Positions 11,924 through 22,739 of a stretch of DNA of 64,000 nucleotides are shown here, piece after piece. Below the pieces are notes generated by a model. The model made no database searches. It saw only the letters and a program-made list of their open reading frames with translations, and was not told the origin of the DNA. Numbering within the stretch: the first letter of the stretch is position 1; each line of letters starts with the position of its first letter. The position numbers were made by a program, and so were the translations under genes. Origin of the DNA: Globodera rostochiensis (Eukaryota > Nematoda > Chromadorea > Rhabditida > Heteroderidae); contig JAEVLN010000021.1 of NCBI GenBank assembly GCA_018350325.1, forward strand, positions 1,302,001 to 1,366,000, written 5' to 3'.

Positions 11924-13895
11924 TACAATAAAATAAGGATTTGTTTAACCAATTGTTGCACTTTTAATTGATAAATGCTTGAAAATTAAATTTTGGATTA
12001 AGCTTAACAACACATTAATAAACTTTAAAATTGGCAGTATGCCAAAAGAGCTTACATGTCGTTTAGCTCTGAAGCAATTTTTTATACAATTTTTTTGTCG
12101 TTGATGTACTTTTTTGCAGAAAATTTTGGATGGGAACTCAGATTTATTGTATGAGAGTTTCCAAATATTCGGCAAAAAGTGATTTTTGATTCGCACGAAT
12201 GCTCTGGGCAAAATGGTGGACCCATGGGAATCGGTCAGAAATGGTGAGGGGAGACGGGGGCTCCTCCTTTTTTCATTTATCCTTTATTAGGATGATCGCC
12301 GATGAATGAAAATTAAAATATTTGTGTAATTAATTTTATGTAGGGCTTTTCGTCAATAAAAGAATTGCTTTTCAATATTCCTCAATGAACGTTTCGTTAA
12401 TAAAAAGGAGTTTTTTAAAATATTAAATATTAGCTGGGTTTTAACGTTTCGCGTTTCAACATATTGTGTTTAATAATTGAAATTAACTACCAACTTTCGG
12501 GAAAAAGTCAAGAATATGGGTACCTCTCAGAATAAGACAAATTATATACTTTTCGACTCTTCACTAAGCCTAAAGCGCACAAATTTTCAAATTCGTTGCT
12601 GCCAAAAGATATAAAAACGCTGATCTTCCTTAACAAAGCATTACCGGCATTAAACAATAATATTGATTGTTTTATTGAATTTTTTTAAACGTAAATGGAA
12701 AAAAAGAGAGTTTTTTTATGCTCAATTTTCTTAATAAACTTTGAATAATTAAGCATATTTTTAAGCTAGTCAGTCCCTTACCATAAAAATATTATTGAAG
12801 ACGCAATAAAATACCTAATGTGATAATGACGATAAATTTTGTTGGGACACTCAGTCTTAGTTATCTTTAAGATTAGACAAACACTATTATCCGGGTGCCC
12901 GAATACCGGGTTGCTCAAAACTACTCTGATATCCGTCCGGATACCGGATAATTTGGCTGGCGTTAGTATCAAAAGTTGAGCTTACATGAATTTTTGCAAA
13001 TTTTTAATTCTTCTTTAATGGGTCAATTAGAAATGTAACATATGATCACCACAAATTGAGGCCAGCACTTATCCCAAATGCGTAATGAATGTTAGGTTCT
13101 TTTAAATTATTTTTATTTTCTATTTTTTTTAAAAAATAGGGCAAAACATAAAATTTTACATTACATAAATGTTTTTTAAACCACACTGTTTATACTTTTA
13201 TCTGGGTTTTATGAATGTGTTTGCGCTAATCTTTCACCAAACGTTAGAATGAGTCATTTTTACGCATGGACGGACACATGCAAAACAAAAAGCAACTTGA
13301 GCGAAAAATGCCAAACGATAAAATGAGTAATTGTTTTGCCAAAAATTAATTGTAAATTCAGAAATTATAGCTTATGCCTCTCTGAACGTGTTAACCAAGC
13401 ATTAAAATTGCATTATAATCATTTCGTTTTGCCATTTTCCATTATTATCATTTTTACAATTTTATTTTATGTTAAATTTGCAAAGTTACAATTTTAGAAC
13501 GATTTTTAAGAAATGTTTGAGCCGCCGAGGCTATGAAAATTAGAATTTCAACAGACTAAAGGCCTTTGAAAAATGCCAAGTTCATCGTCGGGTCGTGTTT
13601 GTAATAAATTTTTAATTTTTTTATTGGCAAATTTTTCAAAATTTTTATCCCCTCCCCAGCGTGCGAAAAAAATGGAATTATTGTCTTTTTTGTACAAACT
13701 TTGGTTTTGTCAGTAAAATGGTAAGTTTAAACAATATTCAAAATTATTAAGAAACAAATTTTAAGCCAAGTCCTTAATTTTATATTATTTTTTTAGTGAT
13801 GTTAGCAAATGAAAACACATTTAAAAACATTTTTAAAATGATAAAGCACAAAATAATTCCATTTAAATAAGAGCAACAATGTTTATTTATTCGTT
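11924..13895. other. intergenic, AT-rich
   Basis: I see no gene here. The stretch downstream of the EF-hand gene has AATAAA-like signals directly after its stop. The remainder is low-complexity AT-rich DNA with no clear terminal inverted repeats. Confidence 0.5.
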
Positions 13896-13936
13896 TGAGT
13901 GGCCTAGTGGGTAAAGCGCCTGCACAACTGAAGCTT
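13896..13936 (+). pseudogene. tRNA fragment, 5' half only
   Basis: GAGTGGCCTAGTGGGTAAAG matches the D-arm and A-box of the intact tRNA that begins 85 bp downstream (TGGCCTAGTGGATAAGG), but no anticodon stem, T-arm or matching acceptor end follows. It looks like a decayed partial tandem copy. Confidence 0.55.
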
Positions 13937-13979
13937 TTATCTTAATTCTTAGAAAGGGAAATGCCCTTCCTCATCGTCC

Positions 13980-14052
13980 GCCTGTATGGCCTAGTGGATA
14001 AGGCGCCGGCCTCCGAAGCCGGAAGTCACGGGTTCGAATCCCGTTACAGGCT
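13980..14052 (+). tRNA. tRNA-Arg (anticodon CCG)
   Basis: A 73-nt cloverleaf: the acceptor GCCTGTA pairs with TACAGGC, the D-arm is GGCC...GGCG, the anticodon stem CCGGC/GCCGG encloses the loop CTCCGAA (anticodon CCG, reads CGG), and the T-arm is ACGGG-TTCGAAT-CCCGT, followed by discriminator T. A and B boxes are intact and a T-run follows, as expected for a pol III terminator. Confidence 0.95.
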
Positions 14053-15592
14053 TTATTTTTTTTCCTGCCTAATTTTTTTTATCTGTTGAAATGTAAAGCT
14101 GCATTTATTTAAATAAAAATTTTTTACATATTTTAAATGAAAGAATGCACATATTGTATTATAACGCATTTATCTTTCTTTTTTTTGCTAAGAAACCTAT
14201 TGTATGTCCAAATTAATTAGATTAAGAGTGTTATATTGTAAATTACCCGTGTCTCGTCCCATAAAACGGTCGGTCTTTTGATTTTGCTTAATTTTTGGGT
14301 TTTGTTTTTTTTGGGTTGTGCTCCAATTTAACCCAAACCCAAAAAACTTTTCGGTCCAATTTTTGTACAAAAACCCAAAAAATTTTTTGGTTTTGGGTCC
14401 GGACTCTAGTATAAATGAATAATGCTTATTTGGTAGCCTTTTACAAAATCATGAATCACAATAAGACAAAACCAAACTGAAACGGTGAACATTTGTTCGA
14501 ACAGGTCGGCCACCATAACCCATAATTTTCATATTTATTTTTACAATTTTTTTGGGAGGGATGTCGGTGGTGCCAATAGGCACCGTCGGAAATTTTTGGG
14601 CACAATTTCAAAAAATCGCAAAAATATGGATTAAACGCAAAATATGGCTATAATACTTTGTAGGGTTCGGACGGGCGCCCGGGTCGGGCGGGCAACGGGC
14701 GGGCATTCGGCCGGGCGGGTGCCCGACTAGGAAATATTCGATCCGGGCTAAAGCCCGGTATTCGCCCCGCAAAGCCCGCCCGGACAAAAAATCAAAAAAA
14801 AGCCCGCCCGGCAAAGCCCGCCCGGCTCCTTTTAGGTAGCCCGGAAAAAAGCCCGCCCGGCCCCAACCCGATTATCCAAACCCTAATACTTTGGCCACCC
14901 GCCCAGAAATTATCCCTATTTTGCCACTTTTTGGGAGGTTTAGCCCCTATGACATCTCCTCTCACACATATCACTTCAAAATTTATCGGACGGGCAATGG
15001 CAGACAGTCGATGTGCAATGACGACTATAGTGTGTAGGGATGTTCGAGACTTGAAATTTACCGAGAATCGAGACCGAGAAATGACACCGAGAACCGAGAC
15101 CGAGTTCGAGAAATGACCCCGAGAACCGAGACCGAGAATCTCGAACATCCCTAATAGTGAGAAAGTTTTCAAATTGAAATGTGAAAAAGGAGATGCAAAA
15201 GAATGCCTTCGGCACCCAATCCCCGGCATCGGCATGTACAGCTCGTAAAACAGGTCCATTTCGCTGATGCGCATCATTGGAATGTACAGCACAAAATTTA
15301 ACAACAAATTATTCAAATTAATTTTCATTTTTTAAAATATTAATAACACAAGAAATTAAGTCTAAGCTTAATGCATTTGCCTCCAAAATTACAAAATCTA
15401 GACTTTCCCGTTCACGATTAAACCTTGGCAATTTTGTTCCAGCAAAAATTCCCTTTCCGTTAAGTTCGATCAATTTAGCTTCAAAACCCGGGACTGAAGT
15501 GTCTTTTGACTGGGGACTCAGTTGTCCACTGATTAAAAAATGGGAAAAATCACGCATATAGGCTTTCAAAATTAGGAATTAGTTGAATAATG
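14053..15592. other. intergenic, repeats and orphan minus-strand frames
   Basis: 14650-14870 is a cluster of GCCCGCCCGG-type motifs in both orientations, and 15040-15150 is a GAGAACCGAGAC-type tandem ending in TCTCGAACATCCCTA, both typical of transposon interiors here. A copy of the dispersed GC palindrome lies near 14565. On the minus strand, 15570 down to 15190 keeps protein-like frames (IPMMRISEMDLFYELYMPMP) that I could not join into a gene. It may be a broken gene. Confidence 0.4.
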
Positions 15593-15820
15593 AAAGGCCG
15601 TGTAACGGCCCGCCAACAGCGAGCATGCGATGACGGAGCAAGTAGTGGGGCGAGACGGAGGGCGGAGGAAGAAGTCTGACGAGCGCCACTGGGGGACGAG
15701 CGCGCGGAGACCCGCGGAGCGGGCGCGCGCGCGGACTTCTTCCGGAGTCCGGAGTCTCGCCCCACTACTTGCTCTGTCTCCGCATGCTCGCTCTTGGCGC
15801 GCCGTTACACGGCCTTTTTT
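15593..15820. mobile_element. GC-rich foldback / inverted-repeat element
   Basis: The left arm begins AAAGGCCGTGTAACGGC and continues GCGAGCATGCG...GCAAGTAGTGGGGCGAGAC. The right arm is its inverse, ending GCCGTTACACGGCCTTTT. Together they form a hairpin of about 228 bp around a GCGCGC-rich loop, much more GC-rich than its surroundings. No flanking duplication was found. Confidence 0.75.
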
Positions 15821-15824
15821 TAGT

Positions 15825-16121
15825 CCCACTACCCAATTGTCCCACTACCCAATTGTCCCACTACCCAATTGTCCCACTACCCAATTGTCCCACTACCCAA
15901 TTGTCCCACTACCCAATTGTCCCACTACCCAATTGTCCCACTACCCAATTGTCCCACTACCCAATTGTCCCACTACCCAATTGTCCCACTACCCAATTGT
16001 CCCACTACCCAATTGTCCCACTACCCAATTGTCCCACTACCCAATTGTCCCACTACCCAATTGTCCCACTACCCAATTGTCCCACTACCCAATTGTCCCA
16101 CTACCCAATTGTCCCACTACC
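15825..16121 (+). repeat. 16-bp minisatellite, 18 perfect copies
   Basis: The unit CCCACTACCCAATTGT is repeated 18 times without error (15825-16112) plus a 9-bp partial copy. 16 is not a multiple of three, so all plus frames stay open with a rotating peptide; these frames are not genes. It directly abuts the foldback on its left. Confidence 0.97.
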
Positions 16122-16424
16122 AAAATCTCAAATTGTCCGGACACCGATCAACTTCGACAAAGTATCTCAAAAATTCGCAGTCAAAACATTGCATATGTGA
16201 AGCGACTGATCCATCTGGTTCATTTTCAATGATAAATAAACATCCTAAAGACTTAACAGCCCAGGCTGTTTATGCCAACGCCAAATTTTGGCTTTACGCA
16301 AATGCCAACACATTCTCTCGCATTACCTCACCGAACATTCGAAGCAATCAATTGAAAGCCGTATAAAAGCGCTGGGAATGCTCAGAGAGAATCATTCAAA
16401 CATTTCTTCTGTAATTTATGCCAT

Positions 16425-16605
16425 TATTCCAGTAAATCCCGATTCCGAGTTTTCCAACCCCAGCTAATCTGATCCGGCTATCCCGAGTTTTCTAATCACG
16501 GCTAATTCCATTCCGGCTAATCCCGATACCATTTTCCAATCCCGGCTAATCTCGATCCCGAGATTTTCCAATCCGGCTAATCCCGATCCCGAGTTTCCAC
16601 ATGGC
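16425..16605. repeat. degenerate tandem of CCGGCTAATCCCGATCC units
   Basis: Five to six imperfect copies of a 25-35 bp unit containing TCCCGATYCCGAG and CCRGCTAATC. It resembles the CCCGATCCCGG-rich interiors of the TIR elements elsewhere in the window and is probably such an element without clear ends. Confidence 0.45.
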
Positions 16606-16640
16606 TTATTTTATACTTAAAGTCCATTTTTTAATACCAA

Positions 16641-18730
16641 ATGCTTTGGTTTGCTTCTACAATTTCTATTCTAATTATTTTATTTTCACTTACAATTGTG
16701 TCGGAATCGGTGGAAATTGTGAGTTAAATATTTGTGTTTTTTAAAGTTATTTCCTAAATTAGGTTGAAGATGATGAATTCCTCGCTTTTGTGAAAGATAC
16801 GTCCAATTTTTGGCAATCTAAAGAATTGGAAGAAGGGAATAAAGTGAAGCACAGCTATAGCATTTGTGGAAGACTTTTGGACTCAAAAAGATGCGAGAAC
16901 ATTTGGTCCATAAGTCCGAGGCTTATCTTGGCGTTCTGTTTTTCATGAGACAGAATTGGCAATGTGCCAAAATTGTGGAACAAATTACGGGGGCGCATGA
17001 GCGGACTGAATGCCACAAATTCCGCAAATATTTGGACATTTTGTATGAATATTTATTCGGAGTCTACGTCGGAGGAATAGGTAATTTTTGCATTAATTCC
17101 TGAGATTTTGAAAAGTATGAATGGGTTTTTTCCGTAAACTTGAAAATTTCGGAATTCCCAATCCCGGGTTTACATTTTTTGGGATCGCAATTCGCAAAAA
17201 GCTCTTGCGGACTTCTGCTTTATATTTATTCAAGATGTTGACTCAATGCATGCTCAACAGCTTGCTGCAGTGAAGCCAATTTTCAAGCTTCAATTTGGTG
17301 AAATGATTTATAATGGAACATTGTTTAGTGTTATAAAAAGTCTGAATAGAATTTCGGAGTTCTTTTTTAAGCTGTTGAGAAATCAGCGTGATGGGTACAG
17401 TTTGGAAAGTCTGTTCCTTTCCAATTATGAACCAAAGTGAATTTGAATTAAATGCCGCCAATTCGAATGGCACTTTTCGCCAACAATTTGACAGAGAATT
17501 GAAACGAATGTTAAAAGAAACGGTGGAAAGGGACCAAATAGAAGATTGGGAAATAACACGTCTGATCATTTTGAGAAGGCAAGGTGAATTGTATGATTGG
17601 GAAGAGCAAAAACTACAAAATCTTATCGCCGCGCACAATTACAAATTTGGATTTTTTCCCTCTTCAGCGGTTAAAGACTCTATTATATTGGTAATGTTCA
17701 CTTATTCTAGACTAATTAAGTTACACAAAATAATCACTAGGGCTTCCACTTTTAGGCAAATGCCTATTTTTTTCAGCGAACTTGGCATAGTGAGTTAAGC
17801 ACGAAAAACATGTTTTTAGCTTTATTTGGAGCTTCTAGAGTGGACTTTATAATACCTATTTATGCCTATTTTGGGGTTTTTGTGCCTAATGCCTATTTCG
17901 ATATTTTTGTGCCTATTTCATGCCTATTTCGACATTTTTGGCGACTTTTTTCAGGATTTTGAAATATTTGCAAAAAATGCCAAAAATAAAGGCAAAAGGT
18001 ACCTGGATTAACACAAATTAAATTTAGGGCCTCAAACTTTTCTACCCGAATCTTATACATCTCAGGTGTTTATGACATGGTCTAAATCGTGTTTGTGAAC
18101 AAATTCGGATGCGCTTTACGACGGAAAATATCGAAAAATTTTTGATTTGTAACTGCAATAATCAGAAATGATCGCTTTTTTTTGTTTTGTTAAAACCTTC
18201 GGTAAAAAATTTTTATTTGCCTATTTTTGTGTCTATTTCATGCCTATTTTAGAACTTTTTTGTGCCTATTTAGGCGCCTATTTTGCAATTTTCGTGCCTA
18301 AAAATGGGAGCCCTAATACATAATCACTTAACGAAAATTGGTTGACAAATTAAACGATTTTAAAAATATTTCATTTTGTTTCTCAAATAAACTTTAGCGC
18401 AAAGACTTGGACCTTCTGCTTGCATTGCTCCACAATCCGCCGACATTTTATGAAATTTTTAAAATGACAAAGAAACTTGGCGAAATGGACGATGATTTTC
18501 ACATTTTGCTGAATTCATCGGATTTAAAAAGAATTTTTAAACGTTTAAACCGACCAGAAGAGCTTATTGAAGAAATAGAAATTCAAATTAAAAATGAATT
18601 TTGCGCTTTGGCATTTTTTGTTGGCAATTTGTTGCAAACGGCGAAGGCAAAAAAGGTTCTAGAGGTAGAATCGATAAAAGTTGCAGTTGACAATTTTATT
18701 TCGAAGAAAAATAAATTATGCAAAAATTAG
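16641..18730 (+). pseudogene. secreted helical protein gene with two frame breaks
   Basis: Exons 16641-16718, 16763-17080, 17202-17690 and 18398-18730 join in phase. Exon 1 encodes a classic signal peptide (TISILIILFSLTIVSES). The remaining protein is charged and helix-rich (KEFCALAFF-like and DRELKRMLKETVERDQ segments); I recognise no family. Exon 2 changes reading frame between about 16850 and 16900, and exon 3 near 17435, each needing one indel. Either the gene is dying or the assembly has two indels. The last intron is filled by a hAT-like element. It resembles the intact gene at 23546-28335 in layout (signal peptide, then large helical exons), but direct homology is weak by eye. Confidence 0.5.
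17738..18315. mobile_element. hAT-like element in last intron of the frameshifted gene
   Basis: It begins TAGGGCTTCCACTTTTAGGC and ends with the near-inverse GCCTAAAAATGGGAGCCCTA. The interior is rich in TGCCTATTT repeats. ATAATCAC occurs just outside both ends but is offset by four bases on the right, so the target duplication is imperfect. Confidence 0.65.
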
Positions 18731-18739
18731 GATATTTTT

Positions 18740-19338
18740 AGAAAAAAAAAAAATTCAAAAAATATCTTAAACGCAAAAATTTGTACAATGGCAAAACTCC
18801 AAAAGTTGATTACAACCCAATAAACGGTAATAATTAGTATGTGCTAAAACTAAAATATTGTACAGATTTGATACAAATTGTTGCTGAAATTGTTGAAGAA
18901 ATTGAGCAAATGTTGCAAAAAAGCGATTGGATTTATGCGAATTTAAAGTATTTAAAAATAGACGAATGGAATCTTTTGGAATACAACCTTCACAAAATTG
19001 GAAATGATCAAAAATGGGAGGAAATCGATCAATTGCTCTTCGAATGGGAGAAAGCGTACAACAAATGGCACGAGGATTATTATTTTGAAAAGAATGAAGA
19101 AAATAGGCCCAATTTTGAAGAAATGATGGGAAAGGTGATCAAAGTTTTGCGGGGCTTTATTATGCAACAAATTGTCGAGGAAATTGAGCAAATGTTGCAA
19201 AAAAGTGATTGGAATTATGCGAATTTAAAATATTTAAAAATTGACGAATGTCTGCTGAAATACGACCTCATTTTTGGGGCTCACTCAGACCTTCTTTTGT
19301 GTCAAACATTCTACAATAAAATAAAAAAAGGAAATTAG
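18740..19338 (+). CDS. helical protein with an internal duplicate, partial
   Basis: Two exons join in phase: one ending at about 18828 (NGKTPKVDYNPIN) and one at about 18889-19338. The start is not found, and the first exon may continue the gene ending at 18730, since only a stop and about 30 nt separate them. The second exon contains the block IVEEIEQMLQKSDW, YANLKYLKIDE twice, about 95 residues apart and almost identical, with the helical linker EKAYNKWHEDYYFEKNEE between them. The near-identity points to a recent internal duplication. Function unknown. Confidence 0.45.
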
Positions 19339-19586
19339 GCGTGGGCAGAAGGCGGAATCTTGGTCAGTTTTCTCGAAAGAATGATAGTAAACGGGGGCAA
19401 AACGAGACTTTTTACACCCCTAAAGATGGCATTTTTTGGTGAGAATTTTCTCGGTAAATTTTAAATCTCGAACAGTCCTAATCTCCTCTCGCGTTCATTG
19501 AATTTTCAATAAAGTCCATATTTTTGTTTTTGTTTTTTAAGCCAAAAAGACATTATGACCGATTCAACGTTTTTTTCGCCTACAAA
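19339..19586. other. short intergenic stretch
   Basis: No gene is seen between the helical gene (+) and the biotinyl gene (-); their 3' ends converge. Confidence 0.5.
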
Positions 19587-20049
19587 TTAGAATGACGGGA
19601 ACACTGGTTTAGTAGCAACATTTTGATCATTGTTAATGCCCTCATTCAGCAGCACAAGTACGGTATTTTTCATCACAGAATTCCCCGTTGCGCAACAAAC
19701 AGTTGAGACGATGCCATCAAACGGCGCCCTAAAGCAGAATGGCACAATTTGGCATTGGGTCTTAAATTACTCATCTCCCCACCTACCGTATAACAAATTC
19801 CATCTTCATGACATTAATTGCTACGATGGGTTGATCCTTGGCCAAACAGTCGCCCTTTTTCACAAAAATCTTCTCAATATGGCCAAGGCTTGGCAGGTGT
19901 TGTTGGCCATCTGTTGCATTTCCCTGCGGAATGAAATTTGTCAATCATTAAAACTTTGTCCCAGTTGAAAACTCTTTTACCGTAACCTCAACAGACTTGT
20001 CACAACGGCTTTGAATTACGGTATGGCGATTTAAAGCAGAAACTGACAT
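19587..20049 (-). CDS. stand-alone biotinyl (biotin carboxyl carrier) domain protein, MCC-alpha-like
   Basis: Three exons with matching phases: 19981-20049 (23 codons from ATG), 19787-19923, 19587-19728; 115 residues. The core reads IEKIFVKKGDCLAKDQPIV, then NVMKMEFVIRAPFDGIVSTV and a C-terminal VLVLLNEG. This is the biotin-attachment barrel of acyl-CoA carboxylase alpha subunits. MKM holds the biotinylated lysine, and human MCCC1 has a similar non-EAMKM sequence. Full alpha subunits have about 700 residues, with biotin carboxylase upstream; nothing of that domain is visible within 900 bp upstream. It could be a truncated duplicate, a remnant, or the last exons of a gene whose first exons I failed to join. 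The first 23 residues are not clearly part of the fold. Confidence 0.7.
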
Positions 20050-21033
20050 TTTGTCTTTAAATTTTTTGTTATAGCCTTTAACAAAATTTTGTTCTAAAAT
20101 ATGAAAAGGGAGGAGGAATAAGCCTTTACAAATTTCTTTAATTTATTTTAAAGGCTTTTTGGATAAACATTTTTGAATTCGGATGGAAAGAAAATTTGGT
20201 CGTCTTGGTCATTTTTTTGATAAGATTGGCTCTGAATGAGCGAGCATTTGGGTAATTTATCATGTAAACATATTTGGAGTCCAAAGAACACAGACAGCCG
20301 ATGGAAAATAATTACAATTTCGTTGAAATATAAACTCACCGATCAAATGGGAAATGCATCAAATATTTGATTATATCATACGATGAATATCAATGAATGC
20401 GCGAAGCAATGAAGAAATTAATTGAAAAAGGGATTTTTTAAGATAATTTTAACTTTAAAGGCCCTACCAGAATAAGTAAACAAATTAAAAAATTGACCAT
20501 TTTTTGAGTTTTTCTTATAAAGTTTCCAAGTTGCTAAACATTATTAGCCAATTTCCAAACGAATTTAATACATTGATAATTATTAGTTGAAAACACAGAT
20601 AATTTTATAAAAATTATGACATTAAATTGTTATATTTATAATCACTTTAAATTGTTATTTTTAATTTTATGCTAGATAAATTGTTATTTTTAATTTTATG
20701 CTAGACATTTTAAGCTATTCTCAAACGCATTTAATACACATTTCAATTAATAAATTTTAAAATTTTATAGGACGTATTATTTCTTTAACGATTAATTCAA
20801 ATTTGCTAAAATTCATTACAAAATAATTAAAAACTAAATGAAATAAAATAGTCTAAAAATATTTTTTGTAGACTATTAAAAAATGCATTATATTCAATCA
20901 TTATTCGCATTATTATTCATCGATTTTTAATCCAAAATATGGATTTATTTTACGCTTTTCCCATTTTACAAGATTTCATTTTTCTTTTGTAAAATTATAT
21001 TTGTAATATATATTTAATCAGGGTTTTTTTGTT
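20050..21033. other. intergenic, AT-rich
   Basis: No convincing exon is seen. A direct duplication of AAATTGTTATTTTTAATTTT followed by ATGCTAGA lies near 20650-20705. This is the upstream region of the HTH-repeat gene. Confidence 0.5.
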
Positions 21034-22703
21034 ATGCTTTTATTTTTGTTGTTTACATTGGTAAATGCAACCAAATTTCATGATCAATTTGATTTATCAT
21101 CAGAATCCACTGAAGTTTCTCGGGCACAGAAAGGCATTGATGCCCATCAGCAAAACTCTTCCGATTTTCAATTTATAAATTCGTCAAATTTTCAAAGGCC
21201 AAAATTAACTGAGGCGACCAGCAGCCAACGTTCATCGGCCGTTCAACGCCCATATTTCGCGCCCAATTTTAATTGCTTTGACAAAATTTCTGGTCAAACA
21301 GAAAGCAATGGCATTCACTTTTCACGTCCATATGAATCACTTTTGGGGAATAATAACATTTCGAATCAAACGCCAGCTGCTTATCGGGACTTACAATTTG
21401 ATGATGCCGCCCACATGTTGAACAACATTGACGGATTGGACGATTTATCTGATAATGAGTTTCTTGATGGAATGATCACTAGTGATCAGCAGCAGCCGGG
21501 ACAAGCCGATCAATCCGGTGCAACAAGCACAAATCATGATCAAATAGAAGCAATGCTTGATTTACAAAATTCGAACAAAGAAAATCAAAAACAAAGCTCT
21601 GCTTTTGAAAATTGTCAAGAAATTAGCACAAGTATTTAAAATTTAAATCTTAACACTAAATTTTCTTTAATTTAGAAACTTTTTTTTTAATAAAAATAAA
21701 TGTTAAATGTGTATTTTAAGGAAAACAACAAAAATATAGTAATCGGAAAAAGCATCAAATTGTTATGCGTTTTTTGAAAATAAAGGAAAAGTATTTAAAA
21801 AAATATCCGGAAAAACAGAAACAAGAAATTAATCAAAAAATTGCGCAAAAGTTAGGAGTTCATTTGGAAACAATTAAATCCTTTAAAAGAAGTGCCGGGA
21901 TGTGTGGTTTGTTTTAACAATAATTATATATTTGATGAAGTTTTGAAATTTGCGTAAAATAATAATAATATAAGTAAACGGTTAAATTAACAATTTATTT
22001 TAAAGAACCAAAAAAGTGTTTCACTGAATGCCAAAAAGTTGAAATTATTGAACAATTTGAAAAGTGGAAAAAGAAATGTCGTGCCAAATTTGTTTTATGC
22101 TCAAACCTCGAATTGGAAGCAAAAATAGCAAAAGAGTTAGGCGTTCATTCAAGGACGATTAATCGTTGGAAGAGCGAATTATATTTATCGCGTACATTTA
22201 TATTTTTTATTATTTTAATTAAAATAATCAAAAAAATGACAATTCAATTTTGTATAAAATGTTTAAATATTCTTTTAATTAAGGACGCAACAATATTTAT
22301 TCTGATCGCGAAAAACTTACGCTTATAAGAAACTTTGATAAAATCAAAAAAAAATTTCCACTCAAATCAAAATCACCATGTTCACAAAAAATTGATGAAG
22401 AAATTTGCAAAAAGTTGTGTGTTAGTCGTGCACACATCAGCCGTTGGAAGAAGGAATTTGGGCTGGCTCGTAAGTTTAATAATTTATTTAAAAATAAAAA
22501 AATAAAAATAATTTTTCGTTTTAATTTAAGGCAAACGTGGTCACACCGCAACAGAAAAATTGGCAATCGTCGAGCAATATCGTGAAATTAAAAGACTGAA
22601 TCCGCAACAAAGCAATGTCGACATAGCGGATGATCTGGGCATTTCTGAGACAAGTCTGCGTAATTGGAGAAAGAAATTCGACCAAAACCAAAACCAAATT
22701 TGA
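21034..22703 (+). CDS. secreted protein with four tandem helix-turn-helix repeats
   Basis: Five exons joined by phase-1 introns: 21034-21631, 21721-21906, 22006-22191, 22284-22469, 22531-22703; 442 residues. Exons 2, 3 and 4 are each exactly 186 nt. Exon 1 gives a signal peptide (MLLFLLFTLVNA) and about 190 disordered, Ser/Gln/Asn- and acid-rich residues. Each later exon carries one helix-turn-helix of the transposase/Psq-like kind: IAQKLGVHLETIKSFKR, IAKELGVHSRTINRWKSEL, ICKKLCVSRAHISRWKKEF, IADDLGISETSLRNWRKKF, each preceded by a basic helix. Such folds bind DNA. A signal peptide followed by DNA-binding repeats suggests a secreted protein that acts in another cell's nucleus, or misprediction of a short hydrophobic start. 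The exon pattern shows exon-by-exon duplication. No catalytic transposase domain is present. Confidence 0.8.
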
Positions 22704-22739
22704 ATTTTTTTTTTTTTGAGAACGCCGACTCGGAGCTGG

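Noticed and set aside
15825..16121. CRISPR-like array
   Set aside because: The units are contiguous with no spacers, and the context is eukaryotic; it is a minisatellite.
15630..16366. Open frames up to 200 codons across 15.6-16.4 kb
   Set aside because: They are produced by the 16-bp minisatellite, whose length leaves all frames open, and by the GC-rich foldback.
21721..22703. A DNA transposase
   Set aside because: Only HTH units are present; there is no DDE catalytic region, no terminal inverted repeats, and the exons follow a host-like spliced layout.
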